A DNA stretch of 64,000 nucleotides from positions 3,968,001-4,032,000 of the forward strand of contig CBDDKZ010000005.1 of assembly GCA_965230415.1 (NCBI GenBank). Reading direction: 5' to 3'. The notes under the pieces are model-generated. The model saw only the letters and a program-made list of their open reading frames with translations, was not told the origin of the DNA and made no database searches. The stretch's first letter is position 1. Each line of letters opens with the position of its first letter. The stretch is from CBDDKZ01 sp965230415 (GTDB lineage Bacteria; Bacteroidota; Bacteroidia; Cytophagales; JAAEPT01). The translations under genes and the position numbers were made by a program. Shown piece by piece: positions 49,028 to 58,989 of this stretch.

Positions 49028-50114
49028 AGTAGTTAGAAAGACACTATTTAGCCTGCTTTTGATGAGTTTGAACCTCGTTTCAGAACAGGCCCCAGCACAG
49101 GATTTAACACCAAAATATAGCAATGAGTTTTTGGCTATTGGTGTAGGAGCAAAGGCTTTGTCTCTTTCAAATTCAGTGATAGCACAGGTAGATGATATAA
49201 CGGCGTCCTACTGGAATCCAGCTGGTTTGAACAAAATTCGCTCAAATTACGAAATTGGTGCAATGCATGCGGAGTATTTTGCAGGTATAGCTCAGTTCGA
49301 CTTTGTAGCCGGAGCTGTAAGAGTTGATTCACAAAGTGTGTTGGCTTTGAGTGCCATACGGTTTGGAATCGATGATATTCCTGATACACGATTTTTGTTT
49401 GACGCCGGTGGTGCTATCAATTATGACGCTGTTCGCTATTTCTCTGCTGCCGATTACGCCTTTTTGATAAGTTTTGCACGATCGAATTTCTTAATACCTC
49501 ATCTGGATATTGGTAGCAATTTTAAGGTTATTTATAGAAATGTAGGACAATTTGCTACTGCATGGGGGGGAGGTTTCGATGTTGGAGCTCAGTATCTTTT
49601 TAAGGGGTGGAAGTTGGGGGCAGTTGCCAGAGATGTAACAACAACATTCAATTCATGGTTCATTAATCAGGAGTTGTTGGCACCTGTGTATCTTGAAACG
49701 GCTAATGAAATTCCGGGAAATTCTGTTGAAATTACCTTGCCACGCATATTGTTAGGAGTTAACAGATCTGTAACTATAATTGACAGTTTGTTTTATATAA
49801 GTCCAGAGTTAGGCTTTGATATCACCCTGGATGGAAAAAGAAACACCCTGATCAAAACAAACCTGGCTTCCATAAACCCTCACTTAGGTCTGCAACTCGA
49901 CTATAAAAAAATAGTATACCTGCGTATGGGAGTTGGTAACTATCAAAGAATAAGAGATTTTGATGGTAAAGAATATACGAGCATCCAACCCAATCTGGGG
50001 CTGGGGATTAAAATTAAGAGTGTGAAGATTGACTATGCCCTTACGGACGCCTTCAATCTTTCAGAGGCCTTGTTTTCTAATGTGTTTTCACTGGTAATTG
50101 CCTTGAATAAATGA
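49005..50114 (+). CDS. PorV/PorQ-family type IX secretion outer-membrane protein
   Basis: A 369-residue outer-membrane beta-barrel of the FadL-like PorV/LptO family. A signal peptide is visible (SLLLMSLNLVSEQAPAQ, cleavage near residue 31), followed by YSNEFLAIGVGAKALSLSNS and YWNPAGL, both typical of PorV. PorV carries substrates from the type IX translocon to the PorU sortase. The next gene, PorU-like, starts 4 bp before this one stops, the usual PorV-PorU pairing. Given the long partner this may be the second-copy type sometimes called PorV2. Confidence 0.88.
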   Translation: MKNQSFNRVVRKTLFSLLLMSLNLVSEQAPAQDLTPKYSNEFLAIGVGAKALSLSNSVIAQVDDITASYWNPAGLNKIRSNYEIGAMHAEYFAGIAQFDFVAGAVRVDSQSVLALSAIRFGIDDIPDTRFLFDAGGAINYDAVRYFSAADYAFLISFARSNFLIPHLDIGSNFKVIYRNVGQFATAWGGGFDVGAQYLFKGWKLGAVARDVTTTFNSWFINQELLAPVYLETANEIPGNSVEITLPRILLGVNRSVTIIDSLFYISPELGFDITLDGKRNTLIKTNLASINPHLGLQLDYKKIVYLRMGVGNYQRIRDFDGKEYTSIQPNLGLGIKIKSVKIDYALTDAFNLSEALFSNVFSLVIALNK

Positions 50115-53100
50115 AAAAGGTTATTGTTATACATTTGTGTTTAATAGTTTTTAGTTGTGCTTCGGCTCAGAATTTGGGCAATGAATGGATAGATTTTGAC
50201 AATACCTATTACAAAATGCGGATTGGAGCGGATGGTGTTTATAAAATAACACACGATGTTTTACAGGAAGCAGGGATTCCGGTAGCGAGTATCGACCCCA
50301 GGAGTATAAAGTTATGGCATAGAGGAAAAGAATTGGCAATTAAGGTTGAAGGAGAGAATGACGGAGTTTTTAACGTGTCAGATTATATATTATTTTATGC
50401 AAAAGCTAACGATGGAGCAAATGATCTGGGATTATACCGGGATCCGTCACATCAATTCCACAGTTATACCGGTTTGTACAGTGATACTAGTACTGTGTTC
50501 TTAAGTTGGGGAGGCGTGTCTGGTAACCGAATTGTAAATACCAATTTCTCGGATGACAACCTTTCTGAAGAATCATTCGCTAATAGAGAGCAAATAATAG
50601 TCTATAGAGGGGATTATAGTTTTGGTGATGAACCTTCGTCTTATGTTTTTTTATCGGAAAATGACCAGGGGGAGGGTTGGGTAAGTACGCGTATTGGAAT
50701 AGGCAGTACATTTAATCCTTCTTTTCAGGAGTTAAATGATGTTTATACTAATGATCCGCTTTTAAAACCAGTTTTGAAAGCTCAGCTGATAGGTAGAAAT
50801 AAACATTTACATAAGAGCTTTTTAGAGGTTGGAGAAGGTAGTGGCGTGCTTTATAACTTTCCTGATTTTTCTGCATACGAAAGAGCTGAACTTACTGTTG
50901 ACATTGACGGTGGCCTTATTTCAGACGGTCAGCTACCCATTGAAGTAACGACGGAAGGGGATGGCACAAATGTTGATTTCGTGAGCTTGAGTTTTGTTCA
51001 GCTCACTTACCCTTCTGATATGGATGTTGGAGGAAGTACACACTATGATTGTTTTTTCACAAATAAAAGCTCAGACCATCTAAAAGTACGCTTAAAGAAT
51101 GTGCCTGCAAATGCAGTGATATTCGAAGTGAGCGACCCTTATAATCCTACACTTCCTGTCATAACTGATTTAGGTAACGATGCGCAAGTGATTCTGAGCA
51201 ATGATGCAGATACCTGCTTTTTGGAATTGTTTTCAGAGCAAGTGTTTAATAATATAAATGAATTGTTTGAAGTTGACTTCGTGGAAGATAATCAGCAAAA
51301 TGTGGATTACCTGATCATTTCTCATAACAATCTTTCAGAGTCAGTAGAAGAATATGAACAATATCGAAGTAGTGCTACGGGAGGCAATTATGATGTAAAA
51401 GTAGCTTACATAGACCGCTTATATGATCAGTACTTCTATGGTGAGCAATCTCCAATGGCCATAAGAAATTATTGTGAATATATGGCCCAAAACAATGAGC
51501 TTGAATACCTGTTCTTAATAGGCAAGGCTTATGCTATTAATATGACAGCCGGAGGACAATTTCTTAGATATTCCGGTTTCGATATTTCAGACCCGAATAC
51601 GGGAGAGCCTTATTATGAAAGTGTCGTTAATGTTCCGACTTTTGGCGTACCAGGTTCGGATAATATGTTCACTTCTCAACTAAGTAGTGAAGGTTTCGTG
51701 CCGTATATAGCCACTGGAAGATTATCTGCCTACAATAATGAGCATGTACGTGCATACCTTCAAAAAGTAAAAGAATATGAAGCTCGTGTATTTGATGACT
51801 TAGCTTATAAACGTATGATACATTTGGGAGGGGGGAAATTTGAAAGTGAACGTAATACTTTTCGTAATTGGTTAGGAGCATATGAACAGGATGCTGAAGG
51901 AACATATTTAGGAGGAGAGGTGCAATCATTTTATAAAAACACAAACCTGATAGCAGAGCTTTTTAATTTGTCTCAGGAGTTGAATGAAGGTGTGGGAATG
52001 ATCACGTTTTTTGGTCACTCAGCGCCTTCACTTATAGAAATAGACCTGGGACTTGTAAGTGACCCAACAATGGGCTATAAGAACAAAGGAAAGTATCCTT
52101 TTATGTATTATAATAGTTGCGAAGCGGGGAACTTTTTTTATGGACAGACAAAGTTAGAAGATTGGTTGTGGACAGCCGATAAAGGTGCCATCGGTGCCAT
52201 TGCTCATACTTCTTTTGCTTATTCTTCACAGCTAAATGTGTTATGTGATTTGTTTTATAAAAATGCATTTGCGGATAGTTCAACGGTTAACGCAAGTGTT
52301 GGGAATGTTTTCCAATGGGCGATGCACGATTTTGTGCAAAAATCTGACATGACCGGCAGTCGTAATTATACGCAGGTTCAGCAAATGGCATTGATGTCTG
52401 ATCCTGCCATAAAGATGTTTCCGGTTTCCAAACCCGATTACCATATAGAAGAATCCAAAATTCATACGCAAACGTTTAATAACTCTATATTAAATGCCCT
52501 CACAGATTCATTTAACCTGGCTGTTCCCGTATGTAATTTTGCACTATCGCCAGATGATAGCATACATTTGAGCATAGAAAGGTATTACAATAATGGTCAG
52601 GAACAGGATCTTTACAGCGCCGATTATGCACCCATATTTTTCCAGGATACTTTATTCATTACAATAAGAGATTCCAGTGAAATTGATGCCGGATTAAATA
52701 CTTTTGTTATCAGTCTGGATCCTGATGATTCCATACCTGAAATCAACGAGACAAACAACGTGGTTATCTGGAACCTATTTTTAAATTCTAATGGTGTTCG
52801 CTTATTGTGTCCTCAGGAGTTTGCCATCGTAGGCAATTCAAATGTAACATTTAGTGCTCAGGTATTTGATTTGCAGGAAACAGGTATTACTTATGAGTTT
52901 GAACTCGATACCAATTATAATTTTACAGCACCAATAGAAAGTAGAACCATTCAAAGTGATGCATTGGTGCAATGGAATGTAAGCCTTTCGGCTCCGATTG
53001 ACAGTAGCGTATATTATTGGCGCTTGAAACGTAAAGATGGTTCTTCGTCAGACACAGCTTGGCAGCAAGCTTCATTCATGTATTTGAACGAAGAGACAGG

Positions 53101-55090
53101 GTGGGCACAAAAAAGAAAAGCGCAGTTGTATCGAAATGATATTGACGGACTTTTATTAGATGAAAACCTGGACACCTGGCGTTTCGATAGTTTGTTGGCA
53201 ACAATTGAATTGACCACGACAGGCGCAGGTATTGAAAATTTTAAAGATCAAATAGTCTTAACCTACAGGGGGCAAATCGTATTTGACGGATTAAGTAGTT
53301 CTCCTTGTTTAGGGCAGGATGGCATTTATGTAGTGGCTTTCGATATATCTACCCTCAATGGATATCACCCTTTTCAATCTAACCCAAATACGCAGGACTT
53401 GTCCTCTTGTACTGTCGGATATTTTCACCTGAATAACACAACAAATCAGCAGAGTTTACTGGCCTATTTGAATGCCCTTGACGACAATGATTTTTTATTA
53501 TTTTTTAGTGCTGGTCATGAAACATCGAGTGAGTGGGATCCTGAACTTGTTGATAGGATAAAAGAGTTCGGTGCATTGAAGATAGACTCTTTAGGAGGGG
53601 GGGGCAGTTATGCTTTTTTAGGGAGTGCGAATGGTACCTTATTAGATGAAAAGTTGGCCGATAGTCTAAGTACAGTGGTAATTACCAATCAGTTGGTTGG
53701 AAAGAGAGATCAGGCACTACATAATTCTGCCCTGATTGGCCCCGCCAGTCAATGGAATACATATATGCATGATTTCGATATTACATCCGGAGATGAATTT
53801 TATATCTCTTTGTATGGTTATGATCAAAGTTTTAACGCAACTTTTTTGCTTACGCTCGATGTAGCCGCAGACGATTCCGTTGATTTGCTTGAATTGGGAA
53901 TTCATGCCGAAGAATACCCTTATCTTAAAATAAAGTCAAACCTGAAAGATTCAGTGAATTTAAGTCCACCTCATCTTGATGATTGGCTGATTAAGTTTCA
54001 GGGTGTACCTGAAGGTATTATTAATGTTTCATTGCTTGAGAATGGGGTTCTGAGTCAGGAAAGTGTTCATGAAGGTGACAGTGTTCGAATAAGTTTAGCA
54101 TTTATCAACATTGGAGAACAGGCGTATAGTGATTCAGTCTTGGTTAATGCGGAAATAAAACAACTTGGTACTGAAACGGCAATTCGTCAAAGCCAATATA
54201 TAGCACCGCTCGGGGGAGGAGATACCTTGTTTTTCGATGTTGTTATGCCAACTGAAGGCCTGGATGGAGCTTCAATTGTAGAAGTGTTTGTAAATCCTTT
54301 TGTACAACAGGAAAAATTCTTTGATAATAACACCCTGCTCGTACCTGTTGAAATTATTGCTGATGAAGAAAATCCGATATTAGATGTGACTTTTGACGGT
54401 GTTCGCATCATGAACGGAGATATTGTAAGCCCTAGTCCTCTTATACAGGTCAGAATAGCAGACAGGAATACCTTTTCACCAATTAGGGATACCAGTTCGC
54501 TGCAATTATTTATGAAAGGTCCATGCAATAACGGGGCATGTGAATACGAACCCTTGTATTTTTCGCATCCCTCCATAATAGCTTGGGAACAGCAAAGTGA
54601 AGATCAACCTTTTAATGTAGAATTTAAACCCGATAAATTGCCTGATGGTACTTATAGTCTTAGAGTTGACGGCGAAGATAATGCCGGTAACAAAGCAGGT
54701 AGTAAACCCTACGAAATTAGTTTCGAAGTCGTGAACAAAAGAAGTATCACTCATTTTTTACCCTATCCGAACCCTTTCTCGACCAATGTGAAATTTGTGT
54801 TCACCTTAACAGGAGATAAGGTGCCCGATGAATTAAAAATTCAGATTATGACAGTGGGAGGAACAGTAGTTAAAGAGATATTACAAGATGAAATAGGGCC
54901 GCTTCACATTGGTAATAACATCACTCAATATGCCTGGGATGGACGGGATCAATTTGGTGATCAATTAGCGAATGGCGTATATTTGTATCGGGTAATTACT
55001 CATATAGAAGGTGAAGCAATAGAACATCGTTCGACATCTGCAGACAGAGCCTTTAAACGAGAGTTTGGCAAAATGTACTTGCTAAGGTAA
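50111..55090 (+). CDS. PorU-like C25-family type IX secretion sortase (long form)
   Basis: A 1659-residue protein with a signal peptide (cleavage near ASAQ, about residue 20) and a gingipain-like C25 peptidase domain (about residues 420-790). The catalytic His636 is in FFGHSAP and Cys670 in YNSCEAGNF. PorU cuts the C-terminal sorting domain off cargo and joins the cargo to lipopolysaccharide. This one is several hundred residues longer than typical PorU: a CARDB-like Ig region near 860-890 and further beta domains follow, and the last 110 residues (PYPNPFSTNVKF ... ANGVYLYRV) resemble the FlgD-like/type A sorting fold. That size suits the PorU2 type. Start overlaps the PorV-like gene by 4 bp. 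Confidence 0.88.
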   Translation: MKKVIVIHLCLIVFSCASAQNLGNEWIDFDNTYYKMRIGADGVYKITHDVLQEAGIPVASIDPRSIKLWHRGKELAIKVEGENDGVFNVSDYILFYAKANDGANDLGLYRDPSHQFHSYTGLYSDTSTVFLSWGGVSGNRIVNTNFSDDNLSEESFANREQIIVYRGDYSFGDEPSSYVFLSENDQGEGWVSTRIGIGSTFNPSFQELNDVYTNDPLLKPVLKAQLIGRNKHLHKSFLEVGEGSGVLYNFPDFSAYERAELTVDIDGGLISDGQLPIEVTTEGDGTNVDFVSLSFVQLTYPSDMDVGGSTHYDCFFTNKSSDHLKVRLKNVPANAVIFEVSDPYNPTLPVITDLGNDAQVILSNDADTCFLELFSEQVFNNINELFEVDFVEDNQQNVDYLIISHNNLSESVEEYEQYRSSATGGNYDVKVAYIDRLYDQYFYGEQSPMAIRNYCEYMAQNNELEYLFLIGKAYAINMTAGGQFLRYSGFDISDPNTGEPYYESVVNVPTFGVPGSDNMFTSQLSSEGFVPYIATGRLSAYNNEHVRAYLQKVKEYEARVFDDLAYKRMIHLGGGKFESERNTFRNWLGAYEQDAEGTYLGGEVQSFYKNTNLIAELFNLSQELNEGVGMITFFGHSAPSLIEIDLGLVSDPTMGYKNKGKYPFMYYNSCEAGNFFYGQTKLEDWLWTADKGAIGAIAHTSFAYSSQLNVLCDLFYKNAFADSSTVNASVGNVFQWAMHDFVQKSDMTGSRNYTQVQQMALMSDPAIKMFPVSKPDYHIEESKIHTQTFNNSILNALTDSFNLAVPVCNFALSPDDSIHLSIERYYNNGQEQDLYSADYAPIFFQDTLFITIRDSSEIDAGLNTFVISLDPDDSIPEINETNNVVIWNLFLNSNGVRLLCPQEFAIVGNSNVTFSAQVFDLQETGITYEFELDTNYNFTAPIESRTIQSDALVQWNVSLSAPIDSSVYYWRLKRKDGSSSDTAWQQASFMYLNEETGWAQKRKAQLYRNDIDGLLLDENLDTWRFDSLLATIELTTTGAGIENFKDQIVLTYRGQIVFDGLSSSPCLGQDGIYVVAFDISTLNGYHPFQSNPNTQDLSSCTVGYFHLNNTTNQQSLLAYLNALDDNDFLLFFSAGHETSSEWDPELVDRIKEFGALKIDSLGGGGSYAFLGSANGTLLDEKLADSLSTVVITNQLVGKRDQALHNSALIGPASQWNTYMHDFDITSGDEFYISLYGYDQSFNATFLLTLDVAADDSVDLLELGIHAEEYPYLKIKSNLKDSVNLSPPHLDDWLIKFQGVPEGIINVSLLENGVLSQESVHEGDSVRISLAFINIGEQAYSDSVLVNAEIKQLGTETAIRQSQYIAPLGGGDTLFFDVVMPTEGLDGASIVEVFVNPFVQQEKFFDNNTLLVPVEIIADEENPILDVTFDGVRIMNGDIVSPSPLIQVRIADRNTFSPIRDTSSLQLFMKGPCNNGACEYEPLYFSHPSIIAWEQQSEDQPFNVEFKPDKLPDGTYSLRVDGEDNAGNKAGSKPYEISFEVVNKRSITHFLPYPNPFSTNVKFVFTLTGDKVPDELKIQIMTVGGTVVKEILQDEIGPLHIGNNITQYAWDGRDQFGDQLANGVYLYRVITHIEGEAIEHRSTSADRAFKREFGKMYLLR

Positions 55091-55093
55091 TTA

Positions 55094-55585
55094 TTAAACT
55101 CGTTCTAACGTTACAAAACTAAAATCAAAGGCATTCTTTTCATCCTTAGCATGAAAAACCCTGCCAGTCTCTTTCCATTCATCAACGTTTAATGAAGGAT
55201 AAAAGGTATCGCCATCAAACTGTTGGTGTACTTCTGTCAAATAGATTCTATTCGTTAATGCCAAAGTTTGTTCGTAAATCTGTCCACCACCAATAATCAT
55301 AAGTTCTTCTTCGTTATTATCTGAAGCATATTGAATCGCATCGTCAATAGATTGTTTAACAATACATCCTTCTTGCTGGTATTCCGGATCCCTTGTTACA
55401 ATAATAGTTGTGCGTCCTGGTAATGGTTTCCCTATTGATTCGTAATTTTTCCTTCCCATGAGCATGTGATGTCCCATAGTCGTATTTTTGAAGAATTTCA
55501 GGTCGGCGGGCAAACGCCAAATAAGGTCGTTGTCTTTTCCAATTACACCGTTTGCCGCAACAGCTACAATTTGTGAAATTATCAT
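55094..55585 (-). CDS. folA: dihydrofolate reductase
   Basis: A 163-residue enzyme reducing dihydrofolate to tetrahydrofolate with NADPH. The active-site Asp28 is in WRLPADLKFFK, and GRKNYESIGKPLPGRTTIIVTR and the GGGQIYEQ block match the family. Its ATG overlaps the stop of fmt by 4 bp, so folate supply and formyl-methionyl-tRNA synthesis are co-expressed. The gene is convergent with the PorU-like gene with a 3-bp gap. Confidence 0.95.
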   Translation of the reverse strand: MIISQIVAVAANGVIGKDNDLIWRLPADLKFFKNTTMGHHMLMGRKNYESIGKPLPGRTTIIVTRDPEYQQEGCIVKQSIDDAIQYASDNNEEELMIIGGGQIYEQTLALTNRIYLTEVHQQFDGDTFYPSLNVDEWKETGRVFHAKDEKNAFDFSFVTLERV

Positions 55586-56499
55586 AATTTATACCCTCTA
55601 AGGAAAGATTCTATATCCATTCTTTTTTTGCCCTGAAGTTGAAGCTCCTCAATAGAGATTACTCCATCGGCTGTTTTGAAATGCAGGAAAGTCTTGTTGT
55701 CAGTTCGGTAGGTTTTGTCTTCTGCCCAGGGTTCTTGATCTAATATGGATGTTTTATAAACTTTACAACTTAAATCGTTTAGGTAAGTCCATGCTGCCGG
55801 GTAAGGCGATAAACCTCTGACGAAATTGTGTATCTCAACGCATGGTTTTGACCAGTTAATTTGACAAGTTTCCTTAAATATTTTAGGAGCAGCTTTCATG
55901 TCGTCACTTAAGACTTGCTTTTTAAGTTCATAACGGTCGTTCTCAATTAGCCTGACAGTCTCTAGTACCAAATCTGCACCTTTGTTCATTAATCGCGTAT
56001 AAAGTGTTCCTACATTATCTTCCGGGTGAATAGGTTCTTCATGTTGTAAAATGATATCGCCAGTGTCTATTTCATGTTTTAGGAAAAAAGTAGTACAGCC
56101 CGTGTAATTATCGCCATTGATGATAGCCCAGTTAATGGGGGCAGCTCCTCTATAATTGGGTAGTTTGGAAGCATGTAAATTGAATGTACCCAATTCAGGC
56201 ATATTCCATACTACTTCGGGAAGCATTCGAAAAGCCACCACAATTTGCAAATTGGCATTCAGGGATTTTAATTCTTCTAAAAATTCAGGTGATTTTAGAT
56301 TGGCGGGTTGCAGTATTTTGAGGTTTTGACTTGCTGCGTAGTCTTTAACAGGAGAACTCTTTAACTGTCGGCCTCTACCGGCCGGTTTATCGGGAGCTGT
56401 TATTACGCCTACAACATTATAGCCATTGTCAACGAGGGTCTCTAAACTGGGGACAGCAAATTCCGGTGTTCCCATATATACGATTCTTAATTCCTTCAT
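55582..56499 (-). CDS. fmt: methionyl-tRNA formyltransferase
   Basis: A 305-residue enzyme that formylates initiator Met-tRNA using 10-formyl-tetrahydrofolate. The catalytic Asn107 and His109 are in FNLHASKLPNYRG and Asp145 in HEIDTGDI, with family spacing. The N-terminal MGTPEFAVPSL and the C-terminal OB-like domain are complete. It lies 3 bp after the NamZ-like gene and 4 bp over folA. Confidence 0.96.
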   Translation of the reverse strand: MKELRIVYMGTPEFAVPSLETLVDNGYNVVGVITAPDKPAGRGRQLKSSPVKDYAASQNLKILQPANLKSPEFLEELKSLNANLQIVVAFRMLPEVVWNMPELGTFNLHASKLPNYRGAAPINWAIINGDNYTGCTTFFLKHEIDTGDIILQHEEPIHPEDNVGTLYTRLMNKGADLVLETVRLIENDRYELKKQVLSDDMKAAPKIFKETCQINWSKPCVEIHNFVRGLSPYPAAWTYLNDLSCKVYKTSILDQEPWAEDKTYRTDNKTFLHFKTADGVISIEELQLQGKKRMDIESFLRGYKL

Positions 56500-56502
56500 A
56501 CC

Positions 56503-57699
56503 TTACTCTTCAAAATCCGCGTAAAGTAAGTAATTTTTTCTCATTTTTTTATAGTCATTAAGCGCAGATTCCCATGATTTTTCAATGTCCTGAAGGCTTA
56601 TGTTGGACATTAGTTTTTTGTGAAATTCGTCAGTGCCAACCAGTTTATTAAAAAAATCGACATTGCTTATAAAGGGACTTTTGAGCTTATGTGCATGAAA
56701 AGCATAATAGAAAAAGCGGAGGTCAAAATTGAAGGCCCTTTTGAAGCGTATGGCTTTACAAGTGATGTTTTCGTGTTTTGGATATTTAGACATGCCTTTA
56801 ATGCTTTTGGGAGTAAATAAAGTTCTTCTGAACAAGGTAGAATCGATCTTGTTGAAAGAGGGTAATTGATCGGTGAAACCAATTTGTTGAAATGGAAATA
56901 GTGTTCCACGTCCTACACTTACGACCGTGGGTTCAAAAAGACAGAGTGAAGGGTATAGTGCGATTGACAGGTCACTGGGTAAATTAGGCGAAGGTTTTAT
57001 TGCCAGGCTGTATTTGTCATTATGGTCATAATGGAGGCAGGGTATTACATGCAGATTACATTGTGAATTGTTTGTTAGCCATTTTTCACCATTAATCATA
57101 TTAGCTAATTCGCCAACAGTAAGGCCATGAACTATGGGGATAGGGTGCATGCCCACAAACGATTGGTAATCCGGATCTAAAACCGGACCAGCAATGTAAT
57201 AACCATTTGGGTTTGGTCTGTCCAATATGATTACGGGGATATTGTTTGCTGCGCCAGCTTCCATGATGTAGTGCATGGTGCTGATGTAAGTATAAAATCG
57301 AACGCCAACATCCTGTATGTCGAATATCAAAACTTCAATGTTTTTCAGTTGTTCTGAGCTCGGTTTTTTGTTTTTACCATATAATGATATAATTGGAAGT
57401 CCGGTTTTTTTGTCCCGGCCATTGGATACCTGTTCTCCTGCATCTGCATTGCCTCTAAATCCATGTTCGGGTGCAAAAATGGATACAATATTAATATTCA
57501 GGCTCAATAAAGTGTCTACCAAATGGCTTTCGTTTACCACGGAAGTGTGATTGACAACAAGTCCTGTTTTTTTGTTTTGAATCAAATGCAGGTACTGATC
57601 CATTCTGTGTGCACCCGGAATGGCATTTTGAGCGCGAGTGAGTGGAAGTGTTGATAATAAAATAAGTGAAAATAGAATTGTGATTAATCCACGCGTCAT
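56503..57699 (-). CDS. DUF1343 / NamZ-like exo-beta-N-acetylmuramidase
   Basis: A 398-residue secreted protein with a signal peptide (MTRGLITILFSLILL, cleavage near TRAQ). The DUF1343 family (GH171) includes NamZ, which removes terminal N-acetylmuramic acid from peptidoglycan fragments. Conserved blocks seen here are FAPEHGFRG, DIQDVGVRFYTY, DRPNPNG and HGLTVGE. The longest frame starts at 57726, but the signal peptide favours ATG 57699. It is the first gene of a namZ-fmt-folA operon. Cell-wall recycling would fit. Confidence 0.85.
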   Translation of the reverse strand: MTRGLITILFSLILLSTLPLTRAQNAIPGAHRMDQYLHLIQNKKTGLVVNHTSVVNESHLVDTLLSLNINIVSIFAPEHGFRGNADAGEQVSNGRDKKTGLPIISLYGKNKKPSSEQLKNIEVLIFDIQDVGVRFYTYISTMHYIMEAGAANNIPVIILDRPNPNGYYIAGPVLDPDYQSFVGMHPIPIVHGLTVGELANMINGEKWLTNNSQCNLHVIPCLHYDHNDKYSLAIKPSPNLPSDLSIALYPSLCLFEPTVVSVGRGTLFPFQQIGFTDQLPSFNKIDSTLFRRTLFTPKSIKGMSKYPKHENITCKAIRFKRAFNFDLRFFYYAFHAHKLKSPFISNVDFFNKLVGTDEFHKKLMSNISLQDIEKSWESALNDYKKMRKNYLLYADFEE

Positions 57700-57775
57700 T
57701 TTTGTCTTTTTAGTATATATGCTCAAATATCATACCTATATTTGAACTTCACTAGACGTAAAGGGAATAAAAAAT

Positions 57776-58987
57776 ATGAATACTGCTTTTTTTATAGCAA
57801 AAAAGTTGAATGTTAAGAGTAAAAATTCCTTTTCTCGTACAGTGTCCGTAATGGCTGTGATAAGTATAACAATAGGCATTAGTGTTTTAATCTTGTCCTT
57901 TGCCGTTTTGAGCGGTTTCAAAGCAAAAATTAAAGAGAAGGTTTTTAATTTTGATGCACATATTCAAGTGTCGAAGACTTCATCCGCTGTTGATATTGTT
58001 ATACCTTTTTCAAAAGAGCTTCCTTTTTACGAGCGCATACAAACGTATCCCGGTGTGGCACATGTGAATACTTATGCGTACAAAATGGGGATATTACAAA
58101 ATAATCAGGAAGTGGAAGGGGTGACGCTAAAAGGTGTTGGTGCAACATTTGATAGTACTAATTTTAGGAAGCACCTCAAGCAAGGGAGGTTTATAAATTT
58201 TGACCATCGTAATGAAATAGTACTCAGCGAACAGTTGTCAAAAGTACTTCAGGCCGAATTAGGAGATACAATCTTGTTTAATCTCTTGGAAGGAAAAAAG
58301 ATTCGCCATAGAAAATTACGTATTTGTGGTATATATAATACAGGCCTGGAGGATATTGATAAAAAAACAGTGCTTACCAATATCGCTCTTATTCAAAGAT
58401 TGAACAGGTGGGACAGTGTATTTGTGGAAGGAGTAGAGATTCGTGTGCAGGATCCGGATAAGTTACATGAATTTGCCTTCGACATTAGAGATAATTTAAT
58501 GGAGTACGATATGTGGATGGAGCTCATTACATCCAAATATTACAGCGTTTTCGAGTGGTTGGAAGTAATCAATCAAAACGTGAATTTTTTAATCGTAATG
58601 GTCTTCGTAATTATATTCTTTAATATGATTGCCGTGATGTCTATTTTAATTATGGAACGTATTAGTATGATGGGCTTATTGTCTGCAATAGGTGCGGATC
58701 ATTGGCTTATAGTAAAAATATTCTGGCATGTAGGCGTTCGTTTGATTATTAGGGGTGTTGTTTGGGGTAATTTGGTAGGGTTGGGGCTGGTTTCCATACA
58801 ATATTTCACACATTGGTTTCCTTTAGATCCTCAAAACTATTACATGGAATATGTGCCTGTACAATGGGATTGGGATATTATAGCGTTAGTGAATATAAGC
58901 GCAATAGTTACTATTTCTTTTATGGTGTTTTTTCCTACCGTTGTATTATCGCGTGTAAGTCCCTTAAAAGCTATAAAATTTGAGTAA
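57776..58987 (+). CDS. FtsX/LolC-family ABC transporter permease
   Basis: A 403-residue permease with an N-terminal membrane helix (about residues 22-45), a large periplasmic domain (MacB/PCD-like, about 46-270) and three helices at the C-terminus. The FDAHIQVSK segment after the first helix is typical of LolC/LolE-like proteins that help release lipoproteins from the inner membrane. No ATPase gene is adjacent; in Bacteroidota it is often elsewhere. A TATATTTG -7 element sits at 57737-57744, although a good -33 partner was not found. Confidence 0.85.
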   Translation: MNTAFFIAKKLNVKSKNSFSRTVSVMAVISITIGISVLILSFAVLSGFKAKIKEKVFNFDAHIQVSKTSSAVDIVIPFSKELPFYERIQTYPGVAHVNTYAYKMGILQNNQEVEGVTLKGVGATFDSTNFRKHLKQGRFINFDHRNEIVLSEQLSKVLQAELGDTILFNLLEGKKIRHRKLRICGIYNTGLEDIDKKTVLTNIALIQRLNRWDSVFVEGVEIRVQDPDKLHEFAFDIRDNLMEYDMWMELITSKYYSVFEWLEVINQNVNFLIVMVFVIIFFNMIAVMSILIMERISMMGLLSAIGADHWLIVKIFWHVGVRLIIRGVVWGNLVGLGLVSIQYFTHWFPLDPQNYYMEYVPVQWDWDIIALVNISAIVTISFMVFFPTVVLSRVSPLKAIKFE

Positions 58988-58989
58988 CC

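Noticed and set aside
54187..54576. A 129-codon minus-strand frame
   Set aside because: It is inside the PorU-like gene and has no recognisable feature.
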